Origin: Kordia sp965224175 | GTDB taxonomy: Bacteria; Bacteroidota; Bacteroidia; Flavobacteriales; Flavobacteriaceae | NCBI RefSeq assembly: GCF_965224175.1 | Contig: NZ_OZ245041.1 | Span: 682,001 to 746,000, forward strand | Direction: 5' to 3' | DNA length: 64,000 bases | Shown: one piece after another, positions 25,332 through 35,273 of the stretch | Layout: the number at the start of each line of letters is the position of its first letter | How positions within the stretch are numbered: position 1 is the stretch's first letter | Position numbers and translations under genes: made by a program | Notes under the pieces: model-generated | Database searches by the model: none | Told to the model about the DNA's origin: nothing | What the model saw: the letters and a program-made list of their open reading frames with translations, nothing else

Positions 25332-27188
25332 TTATTTGTCTTCTACTAGGTCGAGTTCAACCTTCAAATTGTTAATAATAAACTCTTGTCTATTTGGGGT
25401 ATTTTTACCCATGTAGAACTTTAACAATTCTTCGATGGATGTTTCTCGATCAAGCATAACAGGATCTAGACGAATATCGTCTCCAATGAAATGTTTGAAT
25501 TCGTCAGGTGAAATTTCTCCCAATCCTTTGAATCGTGTAATTTCTGGTTTTCCAGTAAGCTTATTTATGGCGGTTAGTCTTTCTACTTCACTGTAGCAGT
25601 ATATTGTTTCTTTTTTGTTTCGAACTCTAAATAAAGGTGTTTGTAATATATACAAATGTCCTTCTTTGATCAATTCTGGAAAGAATTGTAGAAAAAATGT
25701 AATTAGTAACAAACGAATGTGCATTCCATCGACATCGGCATCGGTTGCGATTACAATGTTGTTGTAACGCAAATCTTCCATAGATTCTTCTATGTTTAAT
25801 GCAGCTTGTAAAAGATTGAATTCTTCATTTTCATATACAATCTTTTTAGACATTGCGTATGAATTCAATGGTTTTCCACGTAAACTGAATACAGCTTGCG
25901 TGTTTACATCTCTAGATTTTGTAATAGAACCCGATGCAGAATCTCCCTCGGTAATAAATAACGTAGATTCTAGTCTTCTATCTTTTTTTACATCTCCTAG
26001 GTGAATTCTACAGTCTCGTAATTTTTTATTGTGTAAACTGGCTTTTTTAGCACGTTCTTTTGCTAATTTACGAATTCCAGATAATTCTTTACGTTCGCGT
26101 TCTGCTTGCAGAATTTTACGTTGTAGTTTTTCTGCTGTATCAGAGTTTTTGTGTAAATAGTTATCTAAATATCTTCCAATAAAGTCGTTAATGTATGTAC
26201 GAACTGTAGGTAAATCGCCTCCCATTTCGGTAGAACCTAATTTTGTCTTTGTTTGTGATTCAAAAACAGGTTCCATTACTTTGATGCTTACCGCAGAAAT
26301 GATCGATTTACGAATGTCAGAGGCTTCATAGCTTTTTCCATAAAAATCACGAATTGTTTTTACAATTGCTTCTCTAAATGCTGCTTGATGCGTTCCTCCT
26401 TGTGTCGTATGTTGTCCGTTTACAAACGAGTGATATTCTTCACTGTATTGAGTTTTACTGTGTGTGATTGCTACTTCAATATCATCACCTTTTAAGTGAA
26501 TAATTGGATATAACATGTCTTCTTGATTGTTGTTATCTTCTAAAAGATCTTTTAATCCATTTTCAGAGAAGAATTTTTCTCCGTTGAAGATAATTGTTAA
26601 TCCAGGATTTAGATACACATAGTTACGCAGCATTTTTGCTACATATTCTGTTCTAAATTTGAAATTTTTAAAAATGGTTTCATCTGGAACAAATGTTACT
26701 TTCGTTCCACGACGACGCGATGTTTCATCTAAAAACTCTTGATCTTTTAATTCTCCAGTTGCAAACTCAGCAGAACTTGATTTTCCATCACGTGTAGATT
26801 CTACCCTAAAATACGTTGATAAAGCATTTACAGCTTTGGTACCAACTCCATTTAAACCTACAGATTTTTTGAATGCTCTAGAATCGTACTTTCCTCCTGT
26901 GTTCATTTTGGAAACTACATCTACAACTTTTCCTAAAGGAATTCCACGACCATAATCGCGTACAATTACTTTTGTTCCTTGAATTGAAACTTCAATTGTT
27001 TTTCCAGCGCCCATAACAAATTCATCAATCGAATTGTCCAGCACTTCTTTTACTAGAATATAAATTCCGTCATCGGCAGAAGAACCGTCTCCCAATTTCC
27101 CGATGTACATTCCGGGACGCATACGAATATGTTCGCGCCAATCAAGTGAACGTATATTATCTTCGGTATATTGTGAGTTTTGTGACAT
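25332..27188 (-). CDS. parE: topoisomerase IV subunit B (ParE)
   Basis: ATPase subunit of topoisomerase IV, 618 residues. The GHKL ATP-binding domain shows RPGMYIG, VLDNSIDEFVMG, DYGRGIP and KSVGLNGVGTKAVNALS. The transducer follows, and the TOPRIM domain has LFITEGDSASGS and ATDADVDGMHIRLLL. The C-terminus (RFKGLGEISPDEF) closes the protein at the short length usual for ParE without a GyrB-type insertion. First gene of the parE - membrane protein - parC operon; a terminator upstream (27271) isolates it from the preceding gene. Confidence 0.95.
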   Translation of the reverse strand: MSQNSQYTEDNIRSLDWREHIRMRPGMYIGKLGDGSSADDGIYILVKEVLDNSIDEFVMGAGKTIEVSIQGTKVIVRDYGRGIPLGKVVDVVSKMNTGGKYDSRAFKKSVGLNGVGTKAVNALSTYFRVESTRDGKSSSAEFATGELKDQEFLDETSRRRGTKVTFVPDETIFKNFKFRTEYVAKMLRNYVYLNPGLTIIFNGEKFFSENGLKDLLEDNNNQEDMLYPIIHLKGDDIEVAITHSKTQYSEEYHSFVNGQHTTQGGTHQAAFREAIVKTIRDFYGKSYEASDIRKSIISAVSIKVMEPVFESQTKTKLGSTEMGGDLPTVRTYINDFIGRYLDNYLHKNSDTAEKLQRKILQAERERKELSGIRKLAKERAKKASLHNKKLRDCRIHLGDVKKDRRLESTLFITEGDSASGSITKSRDVNTQAVFSLRGKPLNSYAMSKKIVYENEEFNLLQAALNIEESMEDLRYNNIVIATDADVDGMHIRLLLITFFLQFFPELIKEGHLYILQTPLFRVRNKKETIYCYSEVERLTAINKLTGKPEITRFKGLGEISPDEFKHFIGDDIRLDPVMLDRETSIEELLKFYMGKNTPNRQEFIINNLKVELDLVEDK

Positions 27189-27270
27189 GAATTGAAGTGA
27201 TATTAGGGTTCGTTGCTAATATACTATTTACTATCAAAAAATAAAACCCGAACGCCCGAAAATAATCAAC

Positions 27271-27307
27271 AAAAAGCGCAATATTTTGTGAATATTGCGC
27301 TTTTTTT
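27271..27307 (-). terminator. terminator between the exported gene and parE
   Basis: Perfect stem GCGCAATATT/AATATTGCGC extended by A/T runs, 5-nt loop TTGTG. In minus-strand sense it follows the gene ending at 27330 and ends in a T-run. Confidence 0.85.
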
Positions 27308-27329
27308 AGAGATCTGTTATTTATGCTAC

Positions 27330-28130
27330 TTATTCTGACCAATAACGAAGTGTCACAACGATAAATCCGTCACTTCCAACTAAGCTTTGTTCTAAGGTTA
27401 CAATTGCGCTTGAAGCTCCATCAAAATACCCATCGTAAGCATCAAAACGATACGTTCCTGCTGGTAAATTTGTGAAACTATCAAAGTTGTAATAATCTGT
27501 GTAGAAAATTTCGCCAGTGTCTTGATTTGTTGCTGCATATCCTGGTAATGTTCCAGCTGGTACAGATGCTCCTGAACGTTCATCAACCAACTCAATACGA
27601 ACATTGTACACTGCAGCTAAAGATTTTAAATCGGTTGCTTCCGTTTTGATTTCTTTTGCCAAACGAATTTGTGCATTCAACAAACTTCTGATTTCACGGA
27701 TTAACTGACGCGCTGTGTTTCTGTCATTTTGCTGAATTGCGATTTGTAAAGCTGCACTTTTGTTGCGTACAAAATCTTCGTTTCCTTCAATTGTAGAAGC
27801 TTTACTTTGAATGCTAGAAGGATCAATATTACTATTTCCTTGTGCAGCTTGTCCAATGTAGTAGATAACTTCATCACTGAATTCTTCAACAACTTCCATG
27901 CTTCCATCCATAAGTTGAAGATAGGTTGCAACATCTGGATTTGCATTGTTGTTTACTAAATAATCGACTGTTAGAGTTTTTAAAGCAGCTTTTACTCTTT
28001 TTGCTTCAATTCGGATCACATCTGCAGAATCAAACGTTTCGTCTAAATCGTCTAAAACAGATTGTTGAGCGTTCATATTTGATACAAATAATAACAAAAA
28101 CGCACTGAATACTAATGTAAATTTTTTCAT
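27330..28130 (-). CDS. exported protein, helical N-half and beta-sandwich C-half, hypothetical
   Basis: A 266-residue exported protein with signal peptide MKKFTLVFSAFLLLFVSNMNAQQ. Residues about 25-165 look all-helical, with many charged heptads; about 175-266 look like a small beta-sandwich (VRIELVDERSGASVPAGTLPGYAATN ... LPAGTYRFDAYDGYFDGASSAIVTL), similar in style to SpaA/prealbumin-like surface domains. No named family. Monocistronic. Confidence 0.72.
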   Translation of the reverse strand: MKKFTLVFSAFLLLFVSNMNAQQSVLDDLDETFDSADVIRIEAKRVKAALKTLTVDYLVNNNANPDVATYLQLMDGSMEVVEEFSDEVIYYIGQAAQGNSNIDPSSIQSKASTIEGNEDFVRNKSAALQIAIQQNDRNTARQLIREIRSLLNAQIRLAKEIKTEATDLKSLAAVYNVRIELVDERSGASVPAGTLPGYAATNQDTGEIFYTDYYNFDSFTNLPAGTYRFDAYDGYFDGASSAIVTLEQSLVGSDGFIVVTLRYWSE

Positions 28131-28339
28131 GGTAAAACTATTTTTTGGTTATACCATAAAAGTACGGCTACAATGTGTCTAAATGATTACTGTTATATTA
28201 TAAAAAGATTACTGTTTTTAATTATTTTTCAGTATTAAATGTACTAAAGCGACTTACTTTTTGTATGATTTACATTTCTCACCTATTATAATGAATTGAA
28301 AAGAGACTATTAATTTTTTTATTATGTTGAATAATTGTT

Positions 28340-29488
28340 CTAATCATTCACAAACATATATTCAGGAATATCTCGTACTTTATTTTCTGGATATTTTATC
28401 GGTTTGTTGTCTAAATGTTTATTTAAGTTGAACTTGTAATCGTAGGTTTTAAAATCATCTTTTTTCATACGTCTTTCAATCGCAGCCAATAATGCATAGC
28501 CATCTTGCGCCCAAGAATCGACTTCTTTTTTGGAAGCAAACTGTGAATACCATTCAGGCGAACCTAGCCAATATATTAATAATGCTGTTCCTCTGTCACA
28601 ATTTGGTTGTTTGACTGCCCATTTTAAGAATTTTATATCATTGTCCCAATTGTAATATTTTGCTAATTGATGAATTTCTGTTGTAGTTGAAGGAACTGTT
28701 TCTTTTTTCCATCTAAATTTAGCAAAAGGCTCTCCGTGTTGTTTTTGGGCTTCAGTAATGATACAAGGTCCATTGTTTTTATTTAATAAACCATTAAAAT
28801 CGTGGGAATTCCGCGGATCAATTTTGGTACAATCCAAGGATTCCAAGTTTTCTATCATATCAAAATCACATTCCTGTATGCCACCTACAAGAATTATTTT
28901 TTTCACTTCCGTCAACGATATAAAGTTGAGTTTTTCCAAAAACAAGGTTTCATCTGCGATCTTTGTAAGATCAACAATTTCATCTGTAACGTAACTAATT
29001 CTAACTTCTTTTAAGCCACTAAGTTTTGAAATGGATGGAAAATTGCTAAAATTAAAAGTGTCGTCATAACTTCTAGTAGTGATGTATTTGATACTACCTG
29101 TATGAAAATTTACATATTTTTCAGGTTTTTTTTCGTTTGTCCACATAAAATCCGCCAACGACTGCACAGTTTTTTTTGTACTTTTTGCCAACATTTTCAT
29201 AAAGTCATAATTGTCTTTATCAAGATCGACAAACAATCTACCAACCCGTATCGTTGGTGCAGGAAATTCTTCTTTCATAAAATCTTCAAACAAACCTCCT
29301 TTTTGATGGCGCTTATGATGATATTCTAAAGATCTTGTAAAATGATCTAGTTTATTTTCAAATTCCGTGTTTTTTAACTCTTTAACCTGTTCTTTGATGG
29401 CATTATAAGTCTCTGTACTTTCATTAGGAGATAGATTTGATTCAATAAAATTAAACATTTGACTTTTGGTAACATGAAAGATCTTCAT
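28340..29488 (-). CDS. DUF4274-like domain protein
   Basis: A 382-residue soluble protein without a signal peptide. Only the C-terminal part (about 270-340; LAKYYNWDNDIKFLKWAVKQPNCDRGTALLIYWLGSPEWYSQF) is recognisable, as DUF4274, a domain found in small bacterial proteins some of which sit in toxin-immunity settings. The middle has leucine-rich-like strands (LSGLKEVRISYVTDEIVDLTKIADETLFLEKLNFISLTEVKKIILVGG is one continuous run). ATG at 29488 was preferred over an upstream TTG. Function unknown. Confidence 0.7.
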   Translation of the reverse strand: MKIFHVTKSQMFNFIESNLSPNESTETYNAIKEQVKELKNTEFENKLDHFTRSLEYHHKRHQKGGLFEDFMKEEFPAPTIRVGRLFVDLDKDNYDFMKMLAKSTKKTVQSLADFMWTNEKKPEKYVNFHTGSIKYITTRSYDDTFNFSNFPSISKLSGLKEVRISYVTDEIVDLTKIADETLFLEKLNFISLTEVKKIILVGGIQECDFDMIENLESLDCTKIDPRNSHDFNGLLNKNNGPCIITEAQKQHGEPFAKFRWKKETVPSTTTEIHQLAKYYNWDNDIKFLKWAVKQPNCDRGTALLIYWLGSPEWYSQFASKKEVDSWAQDGYALLAAIERRMKKDDFKTYDYKFNLNKHLDNKPIKYPENKVRDIPEYMFVND

Positions 29489-29641
29489 ACTATTTGTGGT
29501 ATTAATGCAGAGCAAATAAAGTTAGGTTTTCAGATACTTTACCAAATGAAAAGTGCATGCATTTTACAGGGGACATACATTCTAGTCTAGCTCTTGTGAA
29601 TTTTAGTGATTAAAGCTAACTGAATTCTGTCTAAAAACAAA

Positions 29642-29670
29642 AAAACCTTCAAATCAAATCTGAAGGTTTT
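29642..29670 (-). terminator. terminator of ychF
   Basis: Perfect 10-bp stem AAAACCTTCA/TGAAGGTTTT with a 9-nt loop; in minus-strand sense a T-run follows, 33 nt beyond the ychF stop codon. Confidence 0.82.
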
Positions 29671-29702
29671 CATATAATATATTGTCAATCTGTATTTTAC
29701 AT

Positions 29703-30794
29703 CTATACATTGAATAAGAAATGCATAACGTCTCCATCGTTTACGATGTATGTTTTTCCTTCTACAGATAATTTTCCTGCTTCTTTTACTTTTGCTTCCG
29801 TTCCGTACTCTACATAATCATCATATTTGATTACTTCTGCACGAATAAATCCTTTTTCAAAGTCTGTATGAATTACACCAGCTGCTTGTGGCGCTGTATA
29901 CCCAATTCCGATAGTCCAAGCGCGTACTTCTTTTTCTCCTGCCGTAAAGTATGTTTGTAAATCTAGTAGTTTGTATGCTGCACGAATTAAACGAGAAACA
30001 CCAGGTTCTTCTAACCCAATATCTTCTAAAAACATTTGTTGTTCGTCATAATCTTCTAATTCTGCAATATCAGCTTCAGTTCCCACAGCTAATATAATGA
30101 TTTCTGCATCTTCATCTTTTACAGCTTCTCGTACCTTTTCTACATACGCGTTTCCAGATTTTGCTGAAGCTTCGTCTACATTACAGACATATAAAATTGG
30201 TTTTGCAGTTAATAACTGAAATCCTTTGATTAGTTCTTCTTCATCTTCTGTGACTTCTACAGCTCTGGCAGAAATTCCTTGCTCTAGAGCACTTTTAAAC
30301 TTATCTAAAGTAGCTTGTTCTTTTTGTGCGTCTTTGTTTCCAGTTTTTGCAGCTCTTTTTACTTTTTCTAAACGTTTTTCTACCGTTTCAAGATCTTTTA
30401 ATTGTAATTCAATATCAATTGTTTCTTTATCTCGAATCGGATCAACACTTCCGTCTACGTGTACAATATTATCATTATCAAAACAACGCAATACATGCAT
30501 AATAGCATTACATTCACGAATATTTCCTAAGAACTGATTTCCTAAACCTTCTCCTTTACTTGCTCCACGAACTAAACCTGCAATATCAACAATCTCTACC
30601 GTTGCTGGCATGACACGTTGTGGTTTTACTAATTCTTCTAGTTTTTCTAATCTTGGATCTGGTACATTTACAACTCCTAAATTTGGTTCAATAGTACAAA
30701 AAGGAAAGTTTGCACTTTGCGCTTTTGCGTTTGATAAACAGTTAAATAAAGTTGATTTTCCAACGTTCGGTAATCCTACAATTCCAGCTTTCAT
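29703..30794 (-). CDS. ychF: YchF/Obg-like ribosome-associated ATPase
   Basis: A 363-residue P-loop NTPase of the Obg/YchF group. G1 is GLPNVGKSTLFN (about 6-17), G3 is DIAGLVRGASKGEG (about 69-82), and G4 reads CNVDE in place of NKxD, the change that makes this family prefer ATP. The coiled-coil insert (about 125-185) and a C-terminal TGS domain (TYFTAGEKEVRAWTI ... DYVEYGTEAKVKEAGKLSVEGKTYIVNDGDVMHF is continuous) complete the family layout. Known members bind ribosomes and influence stress tolerance. Monocistronic. Confidence 0.96.
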   Translation of the reverse strand: MKAGIVGLPNVGKSTLFNCLSNAKAQSANFPFCTIEPNLGVVNVPDPRLEKLEELVKPQRVMPATVEIVDIAGLVRGASKGEGLGNQFLGNIRECNAIMHVLRCFDNDNIVHVDGSVDPIRDKETIDIELQLKDLETVEKRLEKVKRAAKTGNKDAQKEQATLDKFKSALEQGISARAVEVTEDEEELIKGFQLLTAKPILYVCNVDEASAKSGNAYVEKVREAVKDEDAEIIILAVGTEADIAELEDYDEQQMFLEDIGLEEPGVSRLIRAAYKLLDLQTYFTAGEKEVRAWTIGIGYTAPQAAGVIHTDFEKGFIRAEVIKYDDYVEYGTEAKVKEAGKLSVEGKTYIVNDGDVMHFLFNV

Positions 30795-31212
30795 GTGATA
30801 GATAAAAATTTAGTGGTGCAAATATAGTTTTTTTGATTGTTTTTTTGTCTTTTGTTGATTTGATTGTTTGTATTTGTTCATTTGTTATTTGTTTATTCGT
30901 TGATTTATTGCCTCTACTCTTCACTAATCACTATTAACTCTTAACTTTTCACCACAAATACACAAATCGTTTTTTGGTTAACTCTTGCTGGAATTTTTAC
31001 TAATTTTTGATTGCTTTTAAGATTTAAAATGCAGCATTTCAAAAAATTTAAACTTACATCATAATAACTTACTAAAATGACATTTCGAACCTCTGAGTAA
31101 CCATAACTAAAATTCTAATTCCAATAGTCAAATTTGTTAAATACGGTTTATCCGCTTTGAAATGGGCTATAAATAGTTGATTTTTGTGTGATAAACTAAT
31201 CAAACCTATTTT
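30795..31212. promoter_or_regulatory. divergent intergenic region ychF / M14 peptidase
   Basis: A 418-bp gap between divergent starts. The left third is T- and TTG-rich low-complexity sequence (30825-30910) including TTTATTCG, the same 8-mer that is tandemly repeated at 62959. No ORF, hairpin terminator or clear -33/-7 pair is visible in the rest. Confidence 0.4.
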
Positions 31213-33738
31213 ATGTCTCGATTATCAAGAATTGTATTTTTTGTGGTTTCTCTATTTGTTTTTGTGCTGAATGCGCAAGAGAAACCTTCACTTCCTTATT
31301 ATTTACCACAAGATGTTACGTATAATGCATCAATTCCAACGCCAGAAAGTGTGATTGGTCATGAAGTTGGAAAATGGCATGTAACGCATGATAAGTTAGT
31401 GATGTACATGAAAACTTTGGCAAAGAGTTCTGATAGAATTACAATTGAAGATCGTGGTAAAACCTTTGAAGATCGTCCGTTGTTGTTGTTAACGATTACT
31501 TCTCCACAAAATCATCAAAATATTGAAAATATTCGCAAAGAACATGTGTCTTTGACTGAAACCAGTGGACAAAATAAAGATGTATCCACTATGCCAATTG
31601 TGGTGTATCAAGGATTTTCTATTCATGGAAACGAAGCTAGCGGTAGTAATGCAGCGTTGCTTCTTGCCTATTATTTGGCTGCTGCCGAAGGAACTCAGAT
31701 AGACAATTTGTTAGCTAATACGGTTATTTTGTTAGATCCATCATTTAATCCAGATGGTTTACAGCGTTTTGCAAGTTGGGTAAATGTACATAAGAGCAAA
31801 CATTTAATTTCAGATCCGCAAGACAGAGAGTTTGATGAAGCTTGGCCACGTGGACGTACAAATCATTATTGGTTTGATATGAATAGAGATTGGTTGCCTG
31901 TACAATTGCCAGAATCAAGAGCGCGTATTAAGTCATTCCACCAATGGATGCCAAATATTTTGACAGATCATCATGAAATGGGCTCTAATGCTACATTTTT
32001 CTTTCAGCCAGGAATTCCTTCAAGAACACATCCATTGACACCGCAAATGAATCAGGATTTGACCAAGGAAATTGCTACATATCACGCAAAAGCTTTTGAT
32101 AAAATTGGTTCTTTGTATTATACAGAAGAAAGTTTTGATGATTTCTATTATGGAAAAGGCTCAACATTCCCTGATATTAATGGAAGTATTGGAATTCTAT
32201 TTGAACAAGGAAGTGCCCGCGGACACCTTCAGGAGAGTGAGAATGGTTTGGTTTCTTTTCCATTTGCGATTCGAAATCAATTCACAGCTGCATTGTCTAC
32301 ATTAGAAGCTGCCAAAAATATGCGCACTTCTATTCTAAGGTATCAACAACAGTTTTATAAAGATGCAAAAAATGAAAGTTCAAAGTTAGCAACACAAGCA
32401 TATGTGTTTGGTGATGAAAAAGATGCGGCAAAAACATACCATTTAGCCGAAATGCTAAAACGCCACAATATCAAGATTCATGAGTTGAAAAATGATTTTA
32501 CGATTGCTGGTAAAGCCTACAAAAAAGGGAGAAGTTATATTGTACCGAAACAACAACGTCAAAGTAGATTGATTAAAGCAATTTTTGAGACACGCACAAA
32601 ATTTCAAGATAGTTTATTTTATGATATTTCAGCTTGGACATTGCCATTAGCGTTCAATTTGTCGCATACAGATTTAAGTTCACTATCTAATGCTGGAGAT
32701 GAAGTTACAACATTAAGCACTCCAACAGGAACTGTAAAAGGTAACGGGAAATACGCTTTTGTTTTTGAGTGGAATGAATATTACGCACCAAAAGCATTAG
32801 CAAAGATTAGAGCAAAAGGATTGCGTGCAAAAGTTGCGATGAAACCTTTTATATTAGAAGGTGTTCGTTATGACTACGGAACTATTATGATTCCTGTGCA
32901 AAATCAGAAGTTAAATGCGCAAGAAATACGACAGTTTTTAGCAAATGTAGCTAAGGAAAGTCACCTGAATATTACAGCAGTTTCTTCAGGATTAACAGAA
33001 GGAATTGATTTAGGAAGTAACAATTTTAATGCAATCAATCAGCCAAAAATTGCAATGATTGTTGGTGATGGAATTAATTCGTATGATGCTGGAGAAATTT
33101 GGCATTTGTTTGATCAACGTTATGAAATTCCTTTAACGAAGCTTGATACACGTAGATTAGAAAGAATGAATTTGTCGAAATATACACATATTATATTGCC
33201 AAATACAAATTCGCTTTCTCCAACACACACTGGGAAATTAAAAACTTGGGTAAAAAATGGAGGAACATTAATTGGATATCGAAATGCTGCTAGATATTTA
33301 AATTCTAAGAACTTTATTTCGTTAGATATTAAAAAGACTGGAATTGATGCGAAGAATGTTTCTTTTGAACAAAAAGGAGATCATCGTGGCGCACAAGTTA
33401 TTGGTGGTGCAATTTTCAACACAAAAATTGATCGCTCTCATCCTATTAATTTTGGATATTTGAATGATGAGTTGCCTATGTTTCGAAATACAACGGTTTT
33501 TATCAATCCAAATGAAAAAAGCTACAACAATCCTATTCAGTATACTGATAAACCTTTATTGAGCGGTTATATTTCTGAAGAAAACTTAGAACATTTAAAA
33601 AACAGTGTTCCTTTTCAGACATCACGAATGGGAAGCGGACGCATAATTGTTTTTACCGATAATACAAACTTTAGAGCTTTTTGGTACGGAACAAATAAGT
33701 TATTGATGAATGCAATTTTCTTTTCGAATATGATGTAG
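31213..33738 (+). CDS. M14-family zinc carboxypeptidase, exported
   Basis: An 841-residue exported protein with a signal peptide ending FVLNAQ. The M14 domain (about 45-370) has the zinc motif HxxE at H138/E141 (SIHGNEASGSNAALL), a third His within TDHHEMGSNATFFFQ, and GILFEQGSARG carrying the probable catalytic Glu. The C-terminal half (about 600-840) has a class I glutamine-amidotransferase-like fold (KIAMIVGDGINSYDAGEIWHLFDQ). Large M14 proteins of this layout are common in Bacteroidota; a role in degrading external peptides is inferred. Confidence 0.9.
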   Translation: MSRLSRIVFFVVSLFVFVLNAQEKPSLPYYLPQDVTYNASIPTPESVIGHEVGKWHVTHDKLVMYMKTLAKSSDRITIEDRGKTFEDRPLLLLTITSPQNHQNIENIRKEHVSLTETSGQNKDVSTMPIVVYQGFSIHGNEASGSNAALLLAYYLAAAEGTQIDNLLANTVILLDPSFNPDGLQRFASWVNVHKSKHLISDPQDREFDEAWPRGRTNHYWFDMNRDWLPVQLPESRARIKSFHQWMPNILTDHHEMGSNATFFFQPGIPSRTHPLTPQMNQDLTKEIATYHAKAFDKIGSLYYTEESFDDFYYGKGSTFPDINGSIGILFEQGSARGHLQESENGLVSFPFAIRNQFTAALSTLEAAKNMRTSILRYQQQFYKDAKNESSKLATQAYVFGDEKDAAKTYHLAEMLKRHNIKIHELKNDFTIAGKAYKKGRSYIVPKQQRQSRLIKAIFETRTKFQDSLFYDISAWTLPLAFNLSHTDLSSLSNAGDEVTTLSTPTGTVKGNGKYAFVFEWNEYYAPKALAKIRAKGLRAKVAMKPFILEGVRYDYGTIMIPVQNQKLNAQEIRQFLANVAKESHLNITAVSSGLTEGIDLGSNNFNAINQPKIAMIVGDGINSYDAGEIWHLFDQRYEIPLTKLDTRRLERMNLSKYTHIILPNTNSLSPTHTGKLKTWVKNGGTLIGYRNAARYLNSKNFISLDIKKTGIDAKNVSFEQKGDHRGAQVIGGAIFNTKIDRSHPINFGYLNDELPMFRNTTVFINPNEKSYNNPIQYTDKPLLSGYISEENLEHLKNSVPFQTSRMGSGRIIVFTDNTNFRAFWYGTNKLLMNAIFFSNMM

Positions 33739-33760
33739 TCTTCGGTTCCGCTCAGACTAC
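33735..33760. repeat. small hairpin with dispersed-repeat sequence
   Basis: GTAGTCT and AGACTAC arms enclose TCGGTTCCGCTC, overlapping the stop codon of the M14 gene. The loop resembles the TTCGACTGCGCTCA element at about 63148 and similar intergenic repeats of flavobacteria. Confidence 0.45.
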
Positions 33761-33848
33761 TTAGATGAGTTAATTAGCTTTTAGTTATTTTGAAACGAAA
33801 CTTTGAGATTTACGAATGTCAAAAAAATGAACTAAAGAAAATATTTTT

Positions 33849-34814
33849 ATGAAAATAGATATAAATAAACTGCAAGCATTTCTTTTTTTGATGTTTGGGA
33901 TATTATTTTTTGGCTGTTCATCAGAGGAAGCTGTTATACATTCAGATTCTGATGTTTCTTCACATATTGAATATTTTGGTTTTACGCTAGTAGATACATA
34001 TTGGGATGATCCTACAGATACTGAAGTAAAAACAAATTATGCAGATGAAGTACATTCATTCTCAAACATGGCAGATATTTTAGTCGTACATCCTACAGAT
34101 AATATTGTGAATAGGATAAATACAATGCAATTACTTCAGATGAAAAGTATTCTACATTTGCAAGAACTTTTCTTTGAGGTTAATGGTGATGCTGCTCCAT
34201 CTGGAACAAATTATAGTTTAAGATCTGATTATCAGTCACGCTGGAATGAATTCGTCAACACAAATAACTTTACAAATGATATTTCTGGAATTCAAGCATT
34301 TTATTTGGGTGAAGAACCTACATGGAATGGTATTTCATTTGAAGAGTTGAAATTAGCCTCAGATTATATAAAATCAACCATTCCTGAAATTCCAATTTTA
34401 CTAGTAGAAGCTGCTCCCGTTATTTCTGATTTACAAGTTCCGGCAAGTGTTGATTGGATTGGGTTTGATCATTATTTTGTAAAAGATCCGAAGAATGATA
34501 CTACATACAACAATGAGTTACTTCTATTGAAATCTAAGTTTTCAACAGCAAATCAAAAATTAGTAATCGTAATGGATACACATCACATTCCATTTGCACA
34601 TTTAGACTTTGGCAATATCGAATTAAATGAAATGGATGCTGTTGCAGAAAGTTATTATGAGTTAGCATTGTCTGAACCAAAAACCATTGCAATACTTGGG
34701 TATTTTTGGCCAAGCGGATTTGATGCAGCAGAGGCGAATGGTGCCCGAAATTTTCCAAATCATGTAAAAAATAAATACGTAGCGATTGGAAAAACGATTA
34801 CAGGAAAAGAATAA
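33849..34814 (+). CDS. lipoprotein with possible TIM-barrel domain, hypothetical
   Basis: A 321-residue lipoprotein: signal peptide with lipobox LFFGC (acylated Cys 23). The mature part has segments resembling glycoside-hydrolase TIM-barrel strands: IQAFYLGEEPTWNGISFEELKLA, PILLVEAAPVIS, VDWIGFDHYFV and KLVIVMDTHHIPF. A conserved-looking Glu in YLGEEP and the WIGFDHY strand suggest a glycosidase-like active site, but I cannot name a family. Stand-alone gene, convergent with csaA. Confidence 0.65.
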   Translation: MKIDINKLQAFLFLMFGILFFGCSSEEAVIHSDSDVSSHIEYFGFTLVDTYWDDPTDTEVKTNYADEVHSFSNMADILVVHPTDNIVNRINTMQLLQMKSILHLQELFFEVNGDAAPSGTNYSLRSDYQSRWNEFVNTNNFTNDISGIQAFYLGEEPTWNGISFEELKLASDYIKSTIPEIPILLVEAAPVISDLQVPASVDWIGFDHYFVKDPKNDTTYNNELLLLKSKFSTANQKLVIVMDTHHIPFAHLDFGNIELNEMDAVAESYYELALSEPKTIAILGYFWPSGFDAAEANGARNFPNHVKNKYVAIGKTITGKE

Positions 34815-34892
34815 CTTCCTTTATGTTATTGATGTAAAATAAAGAGTTGAACAAAAGTATTAATGATTACAATATCATATCTTCATAATTAT

Positions 34893-35228
34893 TTACGAAA
34901 TTTTCAAACCATTCGGAATTTTTACAGAAGGTTGCATCAAAATTACATCATCACCATCAACAGCGCCCATAACTAAGCATTCCGAAAAGAAATTAGCTAT
35001 TTGTTTTTTAGGAAAATTAACAACAGCCATAATTTGTTTACCAATCAATTCTTCTTTGGTATAACGTTTTGTTATTTGTGCAGATGATTTTCTAATTCCG
35101 ATTTCCGCGCCAAAATCAATTGTAAGTTGATACGCTGGTTTTCTGGCTTTTGGAAAGTCATTTACTTCTATAATGGTTCCTATACGCATATCTACTTTTT
35201 CAAATTCGCTCCAAGTTAAGTCTCCCAT
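34893..35228 (-). CDS. csaA: CsaA-type tRNA-binding (OB-fold) protein
   Basis: A 111-residue tRNA-binding OB-fold protein of the CsaA family, the same domain found at the end of methionyl-tRNA synthetases and in Trbp111. Typical segments: FEKVDMRIGTIIEVNDFPKARKPAYQL, IGIRKSSAQIT and KQIMAVVNFPKKQIANFFSE. Length is standard. CsaA has been described as an export-related chaperone and as a tRNA-binding protein; the role here is unproven. It diverges from the thioredoxin-fold gene across 45 bp. Confidence 0.93.
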   Translation of the reverse strand: MGDLTWSEFEKVDMRIGTIIEVNDFPKARKPAYQLTIDFGAEIGIRKSSAQITKRYTKEELIGKQIMAVVNFPKKQIANFFSECLVMGAVDGDDVILMQPSVKIPNGLKIS

Positions 35229-35273
35229 TGTGTTTTTTTGAGTAAATTTATGCCTTTAAAAACAAAATATCAA

